Source: JBFIHF01 sp964411125
GTDB lineage: Bacteria > Myxococcota_A > Bradymonadia > Bradymonadales > Bradymonadaceae
Reading direction: 5' to 3'
Assembly (NCBI GenBank): GCA_964411125.1
Contig: CAYPJU010000021.1
Span: forward strand, 20,380 to 84,379
Length of the DNA stretch: 64,000 nucleotides
Part shown: one piece after another, positions 36,656 to 45,014 of the stretch
Layout of the letters: every line of letters starts with the position of its first letter
Numbering within the stretch: position 1 is the first letter of the stretch
Position numbers and translations under genes: made by a program
The notes under the pieces: generated by a model
What the model was told of the DNA's origin: nothing
Database searches by the model: none
Seen by the model: only the letters and a program-made list of their open reading frames with translations

Positions 36656-37405
36656 TCAGCTCCCGGGGACTTCGATAATCTTTTCGCTGTACTCGAACGT
36701 CGTCGGCAGGAAGAAGCTCGCTCCGAACCCGGCCGAAACCACATTCGTCAGAGAGTTCCCGCCGGGGGCGAGGTTGGCGATGAAGATGATGTCTCGCACC
36801 TCGAGATTGAGGGCGATCCACTTGTTCAGGAAGATGCGACCCGAGAGCGCGACCGTACCGCCTCCCCCCGTGCCGGGCGCCGGCAGGGAGAGACTCTCCG
36901 AGTTCACCGCGCCACCACCGACCGTGATCGCGAAGTCGTAGAACGCGATGTTCGAGTTGAAGATCGCGAACTTGCCCCAGAACGGAACGAAGCCGAGCTC
37001 CAGCCCACCGAACCAGTTGAGCACCGCGGACTCGACCACCGTGCCCGTCTGGTTCTGCACCTGCTGGTAGATGTCGGTCGGACCACCCAGGGCACCTCCG
37101 AAGTCGTACCACTCGAAGAGACCGCCGACGTACAGCGACTCCAGAATGTGGAAGTTCGCGTTGACCCCGACCTTGTAGTTGCGCGTCACGGAGTCGTTCA
37201 ACGTCATCCCGAGCCGGGGGGCCAGCTCGAACCGCATCTTCTGCAGAACGGGCTTGGGCTGGACGACGTGAACCTTGTCCTTGAACTTGCGCTTGACCTG
37301 CTCTTTGGGAGCGTCGTCTTGAGCGAAAGCGACGGTTGGCACCATCGTCGCGACGACCGCTAAGCAGGCCCCGAAGATTGCTGCATGACGCATCTTGGGA
37401 GTCAT
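36656..37405 (-). CDS. Outer-membrane beta-barrel protein, myxobacterial OMP family (paralogue 1)
   Basis: A 249-residue exported barrel; signal peptide MTPKMRHAAIFGACLAV (continuing to PTVAFA). A basic segment (KEQVKRKFKDKVH) precedes the barrel, whose marks are FELAPRLGMTLNDSVTRNYKVG, LELGFVPFWGKFAIF and GRIFLNKWIALNLEVRDIIFI. It is identical in length to the next gene and follows the same pattern, so the pair arose by duplication or forms a two-component barrel complex. The region upstream (37406-37530) holds a candidate promoter, so this is taken as the first gene of the envelope operon running to 26448. Confidence 0.88.
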   Translation of the reverse strand: MTPKMRHAAIFGACLAVVATMVPTVAFAQDDAPKEQVKRKFKDKVHVVQPKPVLQKMRFELAPRLGMTLNDSVTRNYKVGVNANFHILESLYVGGLFEWYDFGGALGGPTDIYQQVQNQTGTVVESAVLNWFGGLELGFVPFWGKFAIFNSNIAFYDFAITVGGGAVNSESLSLPAPGTGGGGTVALSGRIFLNKWIALNLEVRDIIFIANLAPGGNSLTNVVSAGFGASFFLPTTFEYSEKIIEVPGS

Positions 37406-37441
37406 TTGACCTGGCTATTCAAAAGTTCTGAAACCGTCACT

Positions 37442-37471
37442 CGTATACCACACGCGAAAGAAGCGCGGCAA
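37442..37471 (-). promoter_or_regulatory. Possible sigma70-type promoter for the envelope operon
   Basis: Read on the minus strand: TTGCCG, 18-base spacer, TATACG, leaving about 30 bases of leader before the first barrel gene. By-eye match only. Confidence 0.35.
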
Positions 37472-37503
37472 GATACGAAGGCCCGTGGAGTTGGGCATCG
37501 AAA

Positions 37504-37519
37504 TGCGCACCCTTGCGCA
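37504..37519 (-). terminator. Weak hairpin after ftsY
   Basis: TGCGCA-AGGG-TGCGCA followed by TTTCG on the minus strand, 12 bases past the ftsY stop. The short stem and weak U-tract make it a poor terminator. Confidence 0.3.
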
Positions 37520-37530
37520 CCGATCTTCGA

Positions 37531-39078
37531 CTACATGAACAGAGCCTCGACGAAATCGTCGGCGTCGAACTGGCGAAGATCCGCGACGCTCTCGCCGATC
37601 CCGATGTAGCGAATCGGAGCGTCGAGCTCGTCGCAAATCCCCAGAATCACGCCACCTTTCGCCGTACCGTCGAGCTTCGTCAGGACGATGCCCGTGATGT
37701 CGACCGCTTCGTTGAACATCTTCGCCTGCTGGATCGCGTTCTGGCCCGTGTTCGCGTCGAGCACCAGCATCGTCTCGTGCGGCGCTTCGGGGATCACCTG
37801 CGTCGTGACGCGATGAATCTTCCGCAGCTCGTCCAAGAGCGGAGCCTTCGTGTGCAGTCGGCCGGCCGTGTCGCAGATCACGACGTCGAAACCCTCTTTC
37901 TTTCCTCGCTCCACCCCGCTGTAGACGACCGAAGCGGGATCGGCGTTCGAATCGCCGGAGTGGACCGGAATGTCCGCACGATCGCCCCATACAGCGATCT
38001 GCTCGACTGCGGCAGCACGGAACGTGTCCCCCGCCACCAGCAGCACCTTCTTACCCTGACGCCGAAACTTCGCGGCCATCTTGCCAATCGTCGTGGTCTT
38101 GCCGACCCCGTTCACACCGATCACGAGGATCACGTAAGGATTCGCCGCGTCGATGTCGAGGGGCTCCTGCCGCTTCTTCAAGAGCTCCGTCACGAACTCG
38201 CGAACGAACGTCCACACGGCCTGTGGATCTCGTTTCTCGTCCCCCGACAGATGATCTTCCAGCGCCCCCATGATCTGAGACGCCGCGCGCGTACCGATGT
38301 CTGCCGTGTAGAGAACTTCCTCCACATCGTCGACGATCTCCTCGTCCAGCGTCTCCTTCCGGAACAACTTTCCGAGGCGGTCGATGAAGCCGGAACGCGT
38401 TCGAGCGAGCCCCTCCGACAAGGGGGTACCCAGCGACTCGGACATCTGGTCGAGGCCGACCGGCTCCTCCACCGCCTCAGGCTGCTCCACCGCCTCAGGC
38501 TCCTCGACCGCGCTCGGTGCGGGTTCGGGCTCCGGCTCTGGTTCGGGCTCCTTCGCTTCGATGGGTTCTTCGGCTGACGACGAGCTCGGCAGGTCGAAAC
38601 CGAGATCGTCCTCTTCGTCGTCGAACAGATCCCAACCCGCCGAAACGTCGGCCGAAACTTCTTCCCGCTTTTCCGGTTCGACCGCTGCGGGCGCCTCAGA
38701 ACCCTCTTCGCTCTTCGCGGGTGCATCCGCGTCCTCGGAGGGGTCGTCGGTGGGCGCTTCCGGTTCCGCCAGCTCGGCGCGCGCTGCGGCCGTCGCTTCG
38801 ACCGCCGTCTCCCGACGTTCCTTCCCTTTGACGCGCGCCGCTTTCGCCCGCTTGATCTCGGCCAACGACATGTTCTCGTTGATCTCGACGGGCGCCTCGA
38901 CCTCCATCCGGTCGTCGAGCGGCTTCGTCGGACTCAGGGCGTCGGCCGGTTTCGCCTCGGGAACGTCGCGCTCGTCGGCCTTGATCGGCGGCTCTTTGGG
39001 CCGCGAACGAAGCACGAGCAGCACGACGATGACCAGGATCACGCCGAGAACGATGAGGAAGATATCTTGTTCGGACAT
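37531..39078 (-). CDS. ftsY: Signal recognition particle receptor FtsY
   Basis: A 515-residue SRP receptor GTPase. Residues 6-26 are an N-terminal membrane helix (FLIVLGVILVIVVLLVL), not present in E. coli FtsY but common in this lineage, followed by an acidic A-domain of about 190 residues rich in Glu, Pro and Ala. The NG domain shows GVNGVGKTTTIGKMA (G1), DTFRAAAVEQ (G2), DTAGRLHTKAPL (G3), LTKLDGTAKGG (G4) and GIGESVADLRQFDADDFVEALF at the end. The start MSEQDIFL at 39078 is chosen over an in-frame TTG at 39090; GGAAGG lies upstream. FtsY docks SRP-ribosome complexes at the membrane. Confidence 0.96.
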   Translation of the reverse strand: MSEQDIFLIVLGVILVIVVLLVLRSRPKEPPIKADERDVPEAKPADALSPTKPLDDRMEVEAPVEINENMSLAEIKRAKAARVKGKERRETAVEATAAARAELAEPEAPTDDPSEDADAPAKSEEGSEAPAAVEPEKREEVSADVSAGWDLFDDEEDDLGFDLPSSSSAEEPIEAKEPEPEPEPEPAPSAVEEPEAVEQPEAVEEPVGLDQMSESLGTPLSEGLARTRSGFIDRLGKLFRKETLDEEIVDDVEEVLYTADIGTRAASQIMGALEDHLSGDEKRDPQAVWTFVREFVTELLKKRQEPLDIDAANPYVILVIGVNGVGKTTTIGKMAAKFRRQGKKVLLVAGDTFRAAAVEQIAVWGDRADIPVHSGDSNADPASVVYSGVERGKKEGFDVVICDTAGRLHTKAPLLDELRKIHRVTTQVIPEAPHETMLVLDANTGQNAIQQAKMFNEAVDITGIVLTKLDGTAKGGVILGICDELDAPIRYIGIGESVADLRQFDADDFVEALFM

Positions 39079-39234
39079 CGAACCTTCCAAAAACTGCGGA
39101 AATGTGACGGGGAAGCTTTCCCCTACCGGGAACGAAAGGTCAAGGCCGCGAGCACGCGGGACCCCGGACGGGGTTCACCGCACGCGCCGACCGACACCAT
39201 GTTTCGTTGCGTCTGAGAGGGTACGAGCGTCGAC

Positions 39235-42200
39235 CTACGAGGCAAGCCGCTCGTCGATTTCGGAGAGGCGCACGTTCACCAACTTCGAGACCCCCGGCTC
39301 CTCCATCGTGACACCGTACAGCACGTCCGACGCTTCCATCGTTCGACGGCTGTGGGTGATCACGATCATCTGCGAGGTCCCCGAAAGTTCGTGCACCATC
39401 CGCGCGAATCGACCGACGTTGGCTTCGTCGAGCGGCGCGTCGACTTCGTCGAGGATCGAGAAAGGGGTCGGCTTCAGGAGGAAGATCGAGAAGATCAGGC
39501 TGACCGCGGTCAGCGCCTTCTCTCCGCCGCTGAGCAACGTCATGCTCTGAAGCTTCTTGCCCGGCGGCTGCACGACGATGTCGACACCCGTATTCAACAG
39601 ATCGTCGGGCTCGGTGAGGATCAGCTCCGCACGCCCTCCCCTGAAGAGCCGCGGGAAGATCTCCTTGAACTTCGCGTTCACGACCTCGAACGTCTCCTTG
39701 AAACGGCGGCGGCTCTCGCGGTCCATTCGCGCGATCGCCTGACGCAGGTCGGCGATCGCCGCTTCGAGGTCCGCCTTCTGTTCTTCGAGGAACGTCGAGC
39801 GCTCTTTCGCCTGCTCGTATTCTTCCTCCGCCATCGCGTTGACGGGGCCCAGCGACTCGATCCGCTTGCGAAGATAATCGCGCTTGCCGCGTCGCTCCGC
39901 CGGCTTCGTCTCGAGCTTCTCGATCAGGGTCCGCGCTTCGGACTCCGTCGTCTCGAAACGCTCGCGCAACTGCTCGTCGATGTGCGTGATGCCGAGCGAA
40001 GCCTCGCGCTGACGAAACTCGAGCTCCTGCCGCGCCTCCACCTTCCGCTCGATCTTGGCGCGCTTGTCGCGCATCTTCGTCTCGAGCTCCGCGACCGAGG
40101 CGTTCGCCGCTTCCAGAGCCTTCCGCGCGTCCTCCATCTCCTTCTTCGAACCGTCGCGCTTCTCTTGAGCTCCGGTCAATTCGCTCTCGCCGAGCTCGAT
40201 CGTCGTCTGCAGCTCGGTGATCCGCTCGGACATCTGGCCCGATTCGGTCACGTACTTCTCGAGGAGCTCCCGCGCGCTCTCGATGCTGCGCGCCGTGCGC
40301 TCCTTCGTGGAGACCAGGTTGCGACGCCGTTCGCGCGCCGAAGCTACCGCGATCTTCTTCTCTGTGACGATGCCGCGCAAAACTTCCAGCTCATCTTGAA
40401 CGTCCGCGTCCGACTCCCCCACCTCCGTGAGCCGGTCCTGCGCCCCGCTCTTCTCCTCGGCGAGCTCCGCGAGCCGGCGCGTGTTCTCGGCTTCCTCGTC
40501 GTCGAGCTCTTGTTGCGCCTTGAGGACGGGGACGATCTCCGAGCGAGCCTGATTCGCGGCTCGCTTGATGCGCTCGAGCTCCCTGTCGGCGGCCGACAGA
40601 TCCTGCTCCCGCGTTCGCAGCTCCAATCGAAGAGTCTCGCTTTCCCGTCGCGCGAGCTCCCCCTTCTGGATCGCGGCGCGGAGCTCCGTCTCCGACTTCT
40701 CGGCGGCTTCGGTCGCCGCTTGAACCACGCGGCTGGTTTCCTCTTGCGACGCCTTCAGTTGGACGAGGCGCCGGCGTTGCTCCAACACCGACTGCGTCGA
40801 GGTCGTCCCTGCCACGAGCCGATTCTTCGCCACGCGCACCCGGCCGTCCGACGACTCCGCATCGACCGCGGCGATCTCCTCGAGCGCCGCCCGCGCTACA
40901 GACTCGGGTTCTTCGCCACCCGTCGCGCGGAACGAGACCCGTCCCTGGAGCTCGACCCCCTTCTTCTGCAGCTCGTCGAGTAGCGCCTCGGCCAGCGCCA
41001 GGTCGTCGACGAGCACGTCGAGCATTCGACCTTCGAGCAAGTTTGCCGCGACCTGCTCCCGCCCCTCTTCGACGACCAGGTGATCGGCGAGCGTCCCGTG
41101 AAAACCTTCACGCCCGGTCGCTGCGTCGAGCACTCGCTTGAGAGCATCGGAGAGCCCCTCGCCGCGAGAGAGCAGCGTCTCCAGCGACTCCACCTTGACC
41201 TCGACCTCGTGGAGCTGCGCCCTCGCCTTCCGAGCCGCCACCTCGGCTTGCTGCGCGGTCGACCGAAGCTCGCTCAGCTTCGACTCGAACTGCTTCTCAC
41301 GGGCGGATGACTCCTCGAGTCGCTTCCGCAGGACACCGACTTCTGCCCCCAGCGTCTCGACCTTCTCCGCCGCGTCTTCCTTCTCGTCCTCCGCCTCGGC
41401 AACCGCGGACTGCAGCGCGCTCTCGCGCATCTGCAGCTCGGCCCGGCGTCGGACGAAGAAGTCTTTGCGCTCCTGACGACGCCCCATCTCGGACTTTGCT
41501 TTCTCGAGGGCGCGCCGGGCGTCCTCCCGCTCCTTGCGAGCGACGTCGGCCTTCTCCCGGGCCTCGCGAAGAGTGGCCTCGGCGTCGACCAACTCGCTCT
41601 CCGGTCCCGCGAGGTCCCCCAGAACCTCGAGCTCCGCTTCAACTTTCGCGAGCTCCTCGGTCAACTCGTCGATCCGCGACTTCTGGACCGCCGACTCCTT
41701 CTCGGACGAGCCGAGCCGCCGATTCGCTTCCTGCAACGAGACCGTGGCGTGCTCGACGCGACTTCGAGCGAGGTTCAGCTTGGTGTCGACACGATAGAAG
41801 GACTCTGTCGCATTCGCATGGGCCTTCTCGGCCTGGAACGCGTCGACCCTCAGCTTGTCGTGCTCCGCGTTCGCACCTTCCATCGCCGCACGCGCGAGCT
41901 CGATCTCTTTGTCGGCGACCTCACCCTGCTCGGCGAGCAGCTCTCGCTCACTCTGCAGCTCGTCACGACGGGCGACGAGAATCGCGAGCTCCAACGCCCG
42001 CAGTTCCTCCATCAGAGCGCGATGCTGCGCCGCTTTCTTCGCCTGACGCTCGAGCGTTCGGATCTGTTTTTCGACCTCTGAACGGACATCTTCGACGCGA
42101 AGGAGGTTCTCTTCAGTCCGCTCCAGACGTTTCTCGGCGCGGTCGCGCTGATTCTTGTAGCGCGTGATCCCGCTCGCCTCTTCGATCAACATTCGACGCT

Positions 42201-42708
42201 GTTCGGGCTTCGCTTGAACGATGAAGCCGACGCGGTTCTGCTCGATGATCGAGTAACCCGACTTACCGACACCCGTGCCGGCGAGCAGGTTCTGGATGTC
42301 CATCAAGCGGCACGGGGTCTTGTTGATGAGGTATTCGCTGTCGCCGGAGCGATGCAGGCGACGGGTCACGGAAATCTCGGCCGCGTCCCGAAGACCGCTC
42401 GGCAGCTCGTCCCCCCATTCGATGTCGTCACCAATCGGCCCGTCGCCGTCGTTCTCGAACGTCATCGTGACTTCGGCGAAGCCCGCGGGTTTACGTTGTT
42501 CCGAACCCGCGAAGATGACGTCGGTCATCGACTGGCCACGCAGACTCTTGGGCGACATGTCTCCCATGGCCCACTTGATCGCATCGACCACGTTCGATTT
42601 GCCGCAGCCGTTGGGCCCGACGATCGCCGTCATGCCGTCCGCTAGCTCGACGGTCTGCCGATCTCGAAACGACTTGAACCCCTGAATGTCGACGCGACGG
42701 AGTCTCAT
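39235..42708 (-). CDS. smc: Chromosome segregation protein SMC
   Basis: A 1157-residue condensin subunit. The N-terminal ATPase half has IQGFKSF and GPNGCGKSNVVDAIKWAMG (Walker A); the C-terminal half has LLSGGEKALTAVSLIFSIFLL (signature) and FSILDEVDAPLDEANV (Walker B). Two long coiled coils (about 165-480 and 660-1000) flank a hinge around 490-640 (GFHGTLADHLVVEEGREQVAANLLEGRML). Length and order are normal for bacterial SMC. The start MRLRRVDIQG at 42708 has GAG upstream; an in-frame TTG at 42729 is unlikely. ScpA and ScpB are not in this window. It is divergent from a small membrane protein gene over 201 bases. Confidence 0.97.
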   Translation of the reverse strand: MRLRRVDIQGFKSFRDRQTVELADGMTAIVGPNGCGKSNVVDAIKWAMGDMSPKSLRGQSMTDVIFAGSEQRKPAGFAEVTMTFENDGDGPIGDDIEWGDELPSGLRDAAEISVTRRLHRSGDSEYLINKTPCRLMDIQNLLAGTGVGKSGYSIIEQNRVGFIVQAKPEQRRMLIEEASGITRYKNQRDRAEKRLERTEENLLRVEDVRSEVEKQIRTLERQAKKAAQHRALMEELRALELAILVARRDELQSERELLAEQGEVADKEIELARAAMEGANAEHDKLRVDAFQAEKAHANATESFYRVDTKLNLARSRVEHATVSLQEANRRLGSSEKESAVQKSRIDELTEELAKVEAELEVLGDLAGPESELVDAEATLREAREKADVARKEREDARRALEKAKSEMGRRQERKDFFVRRRAELQMRESALQSAVAEAEDEKEDAAEKVETLGAEVGVLRKRLEESSAREKQFESKLSELRSTAQQAEVAARKARAQLHEVEVKVESLETLLSRGEGLSDALKRVLDAATGREGFHGTLADHLVVEEGREQVAANLLEGRMLDVLVDDLALAEALLDELQKKGVELQGRVSFRATGGEEPESVARAALEEIAAVDAESSDGRVRVAKNRLVAGTTSTQSVLEQRRRLVQLKASQEETSRVVQAATEAAEKSETELRAAIQKGELARRESETLRLELRTREQDLSAADRELERIKRAANQARSEIVPVLKAQQELDDEEAENTRRLAELAEEKSGAQDRLTEVGESDADVQDELEVLRGIVTEKKIAVASARERRRNLVSTKERTARSIESARELLEKYVTESGQMSERITELQTTIELGESELTGAQEKRDGSKKEMEDARKALEAANASVAELETKMRDKRAKIERKVEARQELEFRQREASLGITHIDEQLRERFETTESEARTLIEKLETKPAERRGKRDYLRKRIESLGPVNAMAEEEYEQAKERSTFLEEQKADLEAAIADLRQAIARMDRESRRRFKETFEVVNAKFKEIFPRLFRGGRAELILTEPDDLLNTGVDIVVQPPGKKLQSMTLLSGGEKALTAVSLIFSIFLLKPTPFSILDEVDAPLDEANVGRFARMVHELSGTSQMIVITHSRRTMEASDVLYGVTMEEPGVSKLVNVRLSEIDERLAS

Positions 42709-42824
42709 CTTGAACTCGCTGGGCCACAATCCGTGTGCAGCCGCGACGATACCCGCATCGTCACTCGATCTTCAACCACATTCTACCCTCCGCGGACCGG
42801 CTCGGCGCGGTGCCATCGACGCTC

Positions 42825-42842
42825 TCGAAGCGATCGCTTCGA
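42825..42842. promoter_or_regulatory. Perfect 18-bp palindrome between smc and a divergent gene
   Basis: TCGAAGCGATCGCTTCGA is its own reverse complement, lying 117 bases upstream of smc and 67 bases upstream of the plus-strand gene. It could be a regulator operator or chromosome-organisation site; it is not followed by a U-run on either strand. Confidence 0.4.
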
Positions 42843-42909
42843 AAAATGAGCCGGTTCCCGAGGACTCGACTCGATATCGTCCTGAGAGAACGGTTCGAAG
42901 GAGGTCGGC

Positions 42910-43422
42910 ATGGCTGTGGCATTCGCGTGGTTTTTCGTCCTGGTGGTGGTCGGCGTCAGCATTTACTACGGCGGGGAGATGTACTTCACGCCGACCAGGA
43001 AGCTGCGCCGCGATTTCCGGCGCCTACGGCGTTCGATCCTGCGACGACTCGATCGCGCTGAACGACGAGACGTCCGGACGCTCCTCGACGATTGTTACGC
43101 CCATCTCGACGCGATGTGTCGCGCGCAGTGGGAGCACGAGACGATCGCCGAGATGATTCAGACGACGGAAGGGTTGAGCGGCGTGAAAGCGGTGGAAGCA
43201 CGGCAGCGAGTGAACGCATTTCGGGCCACGCTTGCGACGCGGCTCGCGGAGACGTTCGCGGTAATGTCGAGGCTGTCGATGGCCGCCGACCTGGACATGG
43301 CCGATCCGGTCCAAGCCCTTCGGGACTTCTCGAGTTCCCTGGAACGGCAGCGCCACGAGCTCTACGCCCTCGACCCCGTCGCCGAGCTGGCCGCGGTCCC
43401 TACCGTGAAACGCGCTTCGTGA
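42910..43422 (+). CDS. Small single-pass membrane protein of unknown function
   Basis: A 170-residue protein with one N-terminal membrane helix (residues 3-20, VAFAWFFVLVVVGVSIYY) and a basic, helical cytoplasmic part (RKLRRDFRRLRRSILRRL, followed by DRAERRDVRTLLDDCYAHL and three more helices). A good GGAGG ribosome binding site precedes the start. No family was recognised. It faces smc divergently and is convergent with eutL, 27 bases away. Confidence 0.8.
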   Translation: MAVAFAWFFVLVVVGVSIYYGGEMYFTPTRKLRRDFRRLRRSILRRLDRAERRDVRTLLDDCYAHLDAMCRAQWEHETIAEMIQTTEGLSGVKAVEARQRVNAFRATLATRLAETFAVMSRLSMAADLDMADPVQALRDFSSSLERQRHELYALDPVAELAAVPTVKRAS

Positions 43423-43449
43423 GGGGCGGGCCGCCTGCCCCAGACGATG

Positions 43450-44112
43450 TCAGATTTGCCCGCCGAACGGTGCACGCCCGACTTCGACGACCGCTTCGGC
43501 GAAAGCCTCGGCGGCAGCCTGACACTCGGCCAGAACGCCCGTCATCCATGCAGCGGCGAAGTTCGTCTCGGTGGGGGGCGTGAAGATCTTCACCGCCGTC
43601 ACATCGGCCGCCTTGATCGCGGCGTCGAAGGCGATCGTCGCTTCCATCGGCGGTGCGACCAGGTAGGCCATCGAATCCCCCGGCTGAAGGCCCGCTTCAC
43701 GCGACAAGTAGTAGCCTAGCGAGCTGACGACGTGCGGGAAGACCGCGATGGAGCCGTCGTCGTTCGCCGAGTAGAAGCACGCGTCGTGCTCCAGACAGCG
43801 CAGCATCGCCGAGATGCCCTCCTCGACTTCGTCGGGATCCGACGCGGCCAGGACACCCAGGATCTCGCCAGAGAGCCGACCCGACGAGTTCCCCGCTCCC
43901 GCGTAGAACGAGCGCGCGTAGACGACGTCCACGGGCGCCGACTTCGTCGCTTCGTCGAGCGCCACGTAGGTGGGATCGTCTTGATCGCACGTGATGAGGC
44001 CGAGCGAATTGTGGCGCTCGGGGTCCGCGCCATAGGACTCGAGGATCGACGGGTGAGCGTTGTAGATGCGCCGCACCGACAGAACCTTCGGGAAAATCGG
44101 CTCCAGAATCAC
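43450..44112 (-). CDS. eutL: Ethanolamine utilisation microcompartment shell protein EutL (BMC-T)
   Basis: A 220-residue tandem-BMC shell trimer subunit. Strong match in pattern to enteric EutL: SLGLITCDQDDPTYVALDEATKSA, VDVVYARSFYAGAGNSSGRLSGEI, MAYLVAPPMEATIAFDAAIKAADV and TPPTETNFAAAWMTGVLAECQAA. In enteric bacteria EutL trimers are part of the shell of the ethanolamine microcompartment, possibly with a gated pore. GTG start overlapping the eutC stop by GTGA. No EutK, EutM, EutN, EutS or pentamer (BMC-P) gene is seen in this window, so whether a closed shell forms is open. Confidence 0.95.
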   Translation of the reverse strand: MILEPIFPKVLSVRRIYNAHPSILESYGADPERHNSLGLITCDQDDPTYVALDEATKSAPVDVVYARSFYAGAGNSSGRLSGEILGVLAASDPDEVEEGISAMLRCLEHDACFYSANDDGSIAVFPHVVSSLGYYLSREAGLQPGDSMAYLVAPPMEATIAFDAAIKAADVTAVKIFTPPTETNFAAAWMTGVLAECQAAAEAFAEAVVEVGRAPFGGQI

Positions 44113-45014
44113 GGGTTCACCTCCACAAGTCGTACGCGTTTCTGCGGTTCGCGGTAGGCTCCGCCCACGAGCTCTGCGAGCTCCGGCCCGAGCTCGAGAT
44201 CGACGCCCGAAGTCCCCTGCTCGATCATCGTCTGGGCCAACGCCGCGAGCCTGCGAGCCGCCTGCTCAGGGGTCGTGCCGCGAGCGTGAATGTTCGACAT
44301 CATGTTCCGGTTGCCGTCCGTGTTGCCGACTTTCGGCTCGTAGACCATGTAGGCGGAGAGCCCATCTCCGGTCCCGAGCCCCGGTCGCTCCCCGAGGATG
44401 ATGACCGCGACACGCGCCCGAACGGTCTCACCGATCTCGTCCTCGAGCCACACTCGCGCGAAACGTGCCGCCATCGGTGTTCCTACGGAGAGGCCGCGCT
44501 TCTCGCATTCGGACGTCAGCGCCTGCAGCATCTGCATTCCCGACCCCATGCACGCGACGGCCGATAACCCGTCGGCGAGGATCGGCTGTACGTCGACCCC
44601 CTGGCGAGCGCGTGAGCGCAGCAGGTCGAGCGATGCTTCGTCCAGCCGACGGCCCAGGTCGGGACGAAGCAAGAACTCGCGGTGATCCTTGACGCGCGAC
44701 TTGAGGTTCAAGAGCCCGTTCTCACTCGCCCACTCCTCCGGGAGAGTCGCGTCCACCGCTTCGTGGGCCACGGCCAGCTCGGCCTGAAACTGCAGTACGA
44801 CGTCGGTCGCGTACCGTGTCCCGACGTTCCCGATGCCGACGAGCGCCGTCGTGTGGCGGGACGCTTCTTCGGCGTACGCGTTCGACCGCCGCTCCGCGGG
44901 GAACACTCTCTTCGGCGGAGGATCGATCGTGGTCGCGGCCGGTGGCGCGGACATGGGAGCGGCCTCACCCAGCCGAACCCTCAAGTTCTCGATCATGTCG
45001 CGAGTGAAGCTCAT
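44109..45014 (-). CDS. eutC: Ethanolamine ammonia-lyase small subunit
   Basis: A 301-residue subunit of adenosylcobalamin-dependent ethanolamine ammonia-lyase, which splits ethanolamine to acetaldehyde and ammonia. Marks: LNLKSRVKDHREFLLRPDLGRRL, SARQG-type DLLRSRARQGVDVQPILADGLSA (read in parts), VAVIILGERPGLGTGDGLSAYMVYEPK and GNTDGNRNMMSNIHARG. The N-terminal 65 residues are a variable linker (MSAPPAATTIDPPPKR) as in many EutC. ATGA overlap with eutB fixes the start at 45014. Confidence 0.95.
   Translation of the reverse strand: MSFTRDMIENLRVRLGEAAPMSAPPAATTIDPPPKRVFPAERRSNAYAEEASRHTTALVGIGNVGTRYATDVVLQFQAELAVAHEAVDATLPEEWASENGLLNLKSRVKDHREFLLRPDLGRRLDEASLDLLRSRARQGVDVQPILADGLSAVACMGSGMQMLQALTSECEKRGLSVGTPMAARFARVWLEDEIGETVRARVAVIILGERPGLGTGDGLSAYMVYEPKVGNTDGNRNMMSNIHARGTTPEQAARRLAALAQTMIEQGTSGVDLELGPELAELVGGAYREPQKRVRLVEVNP

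Noticed and set aside
39109..39123. Hairpin GGGGAA-GCT-TTCCCC between ftsY and smc
   Set aside because: Too short and without a U-run on the minus strand to call a terminator.
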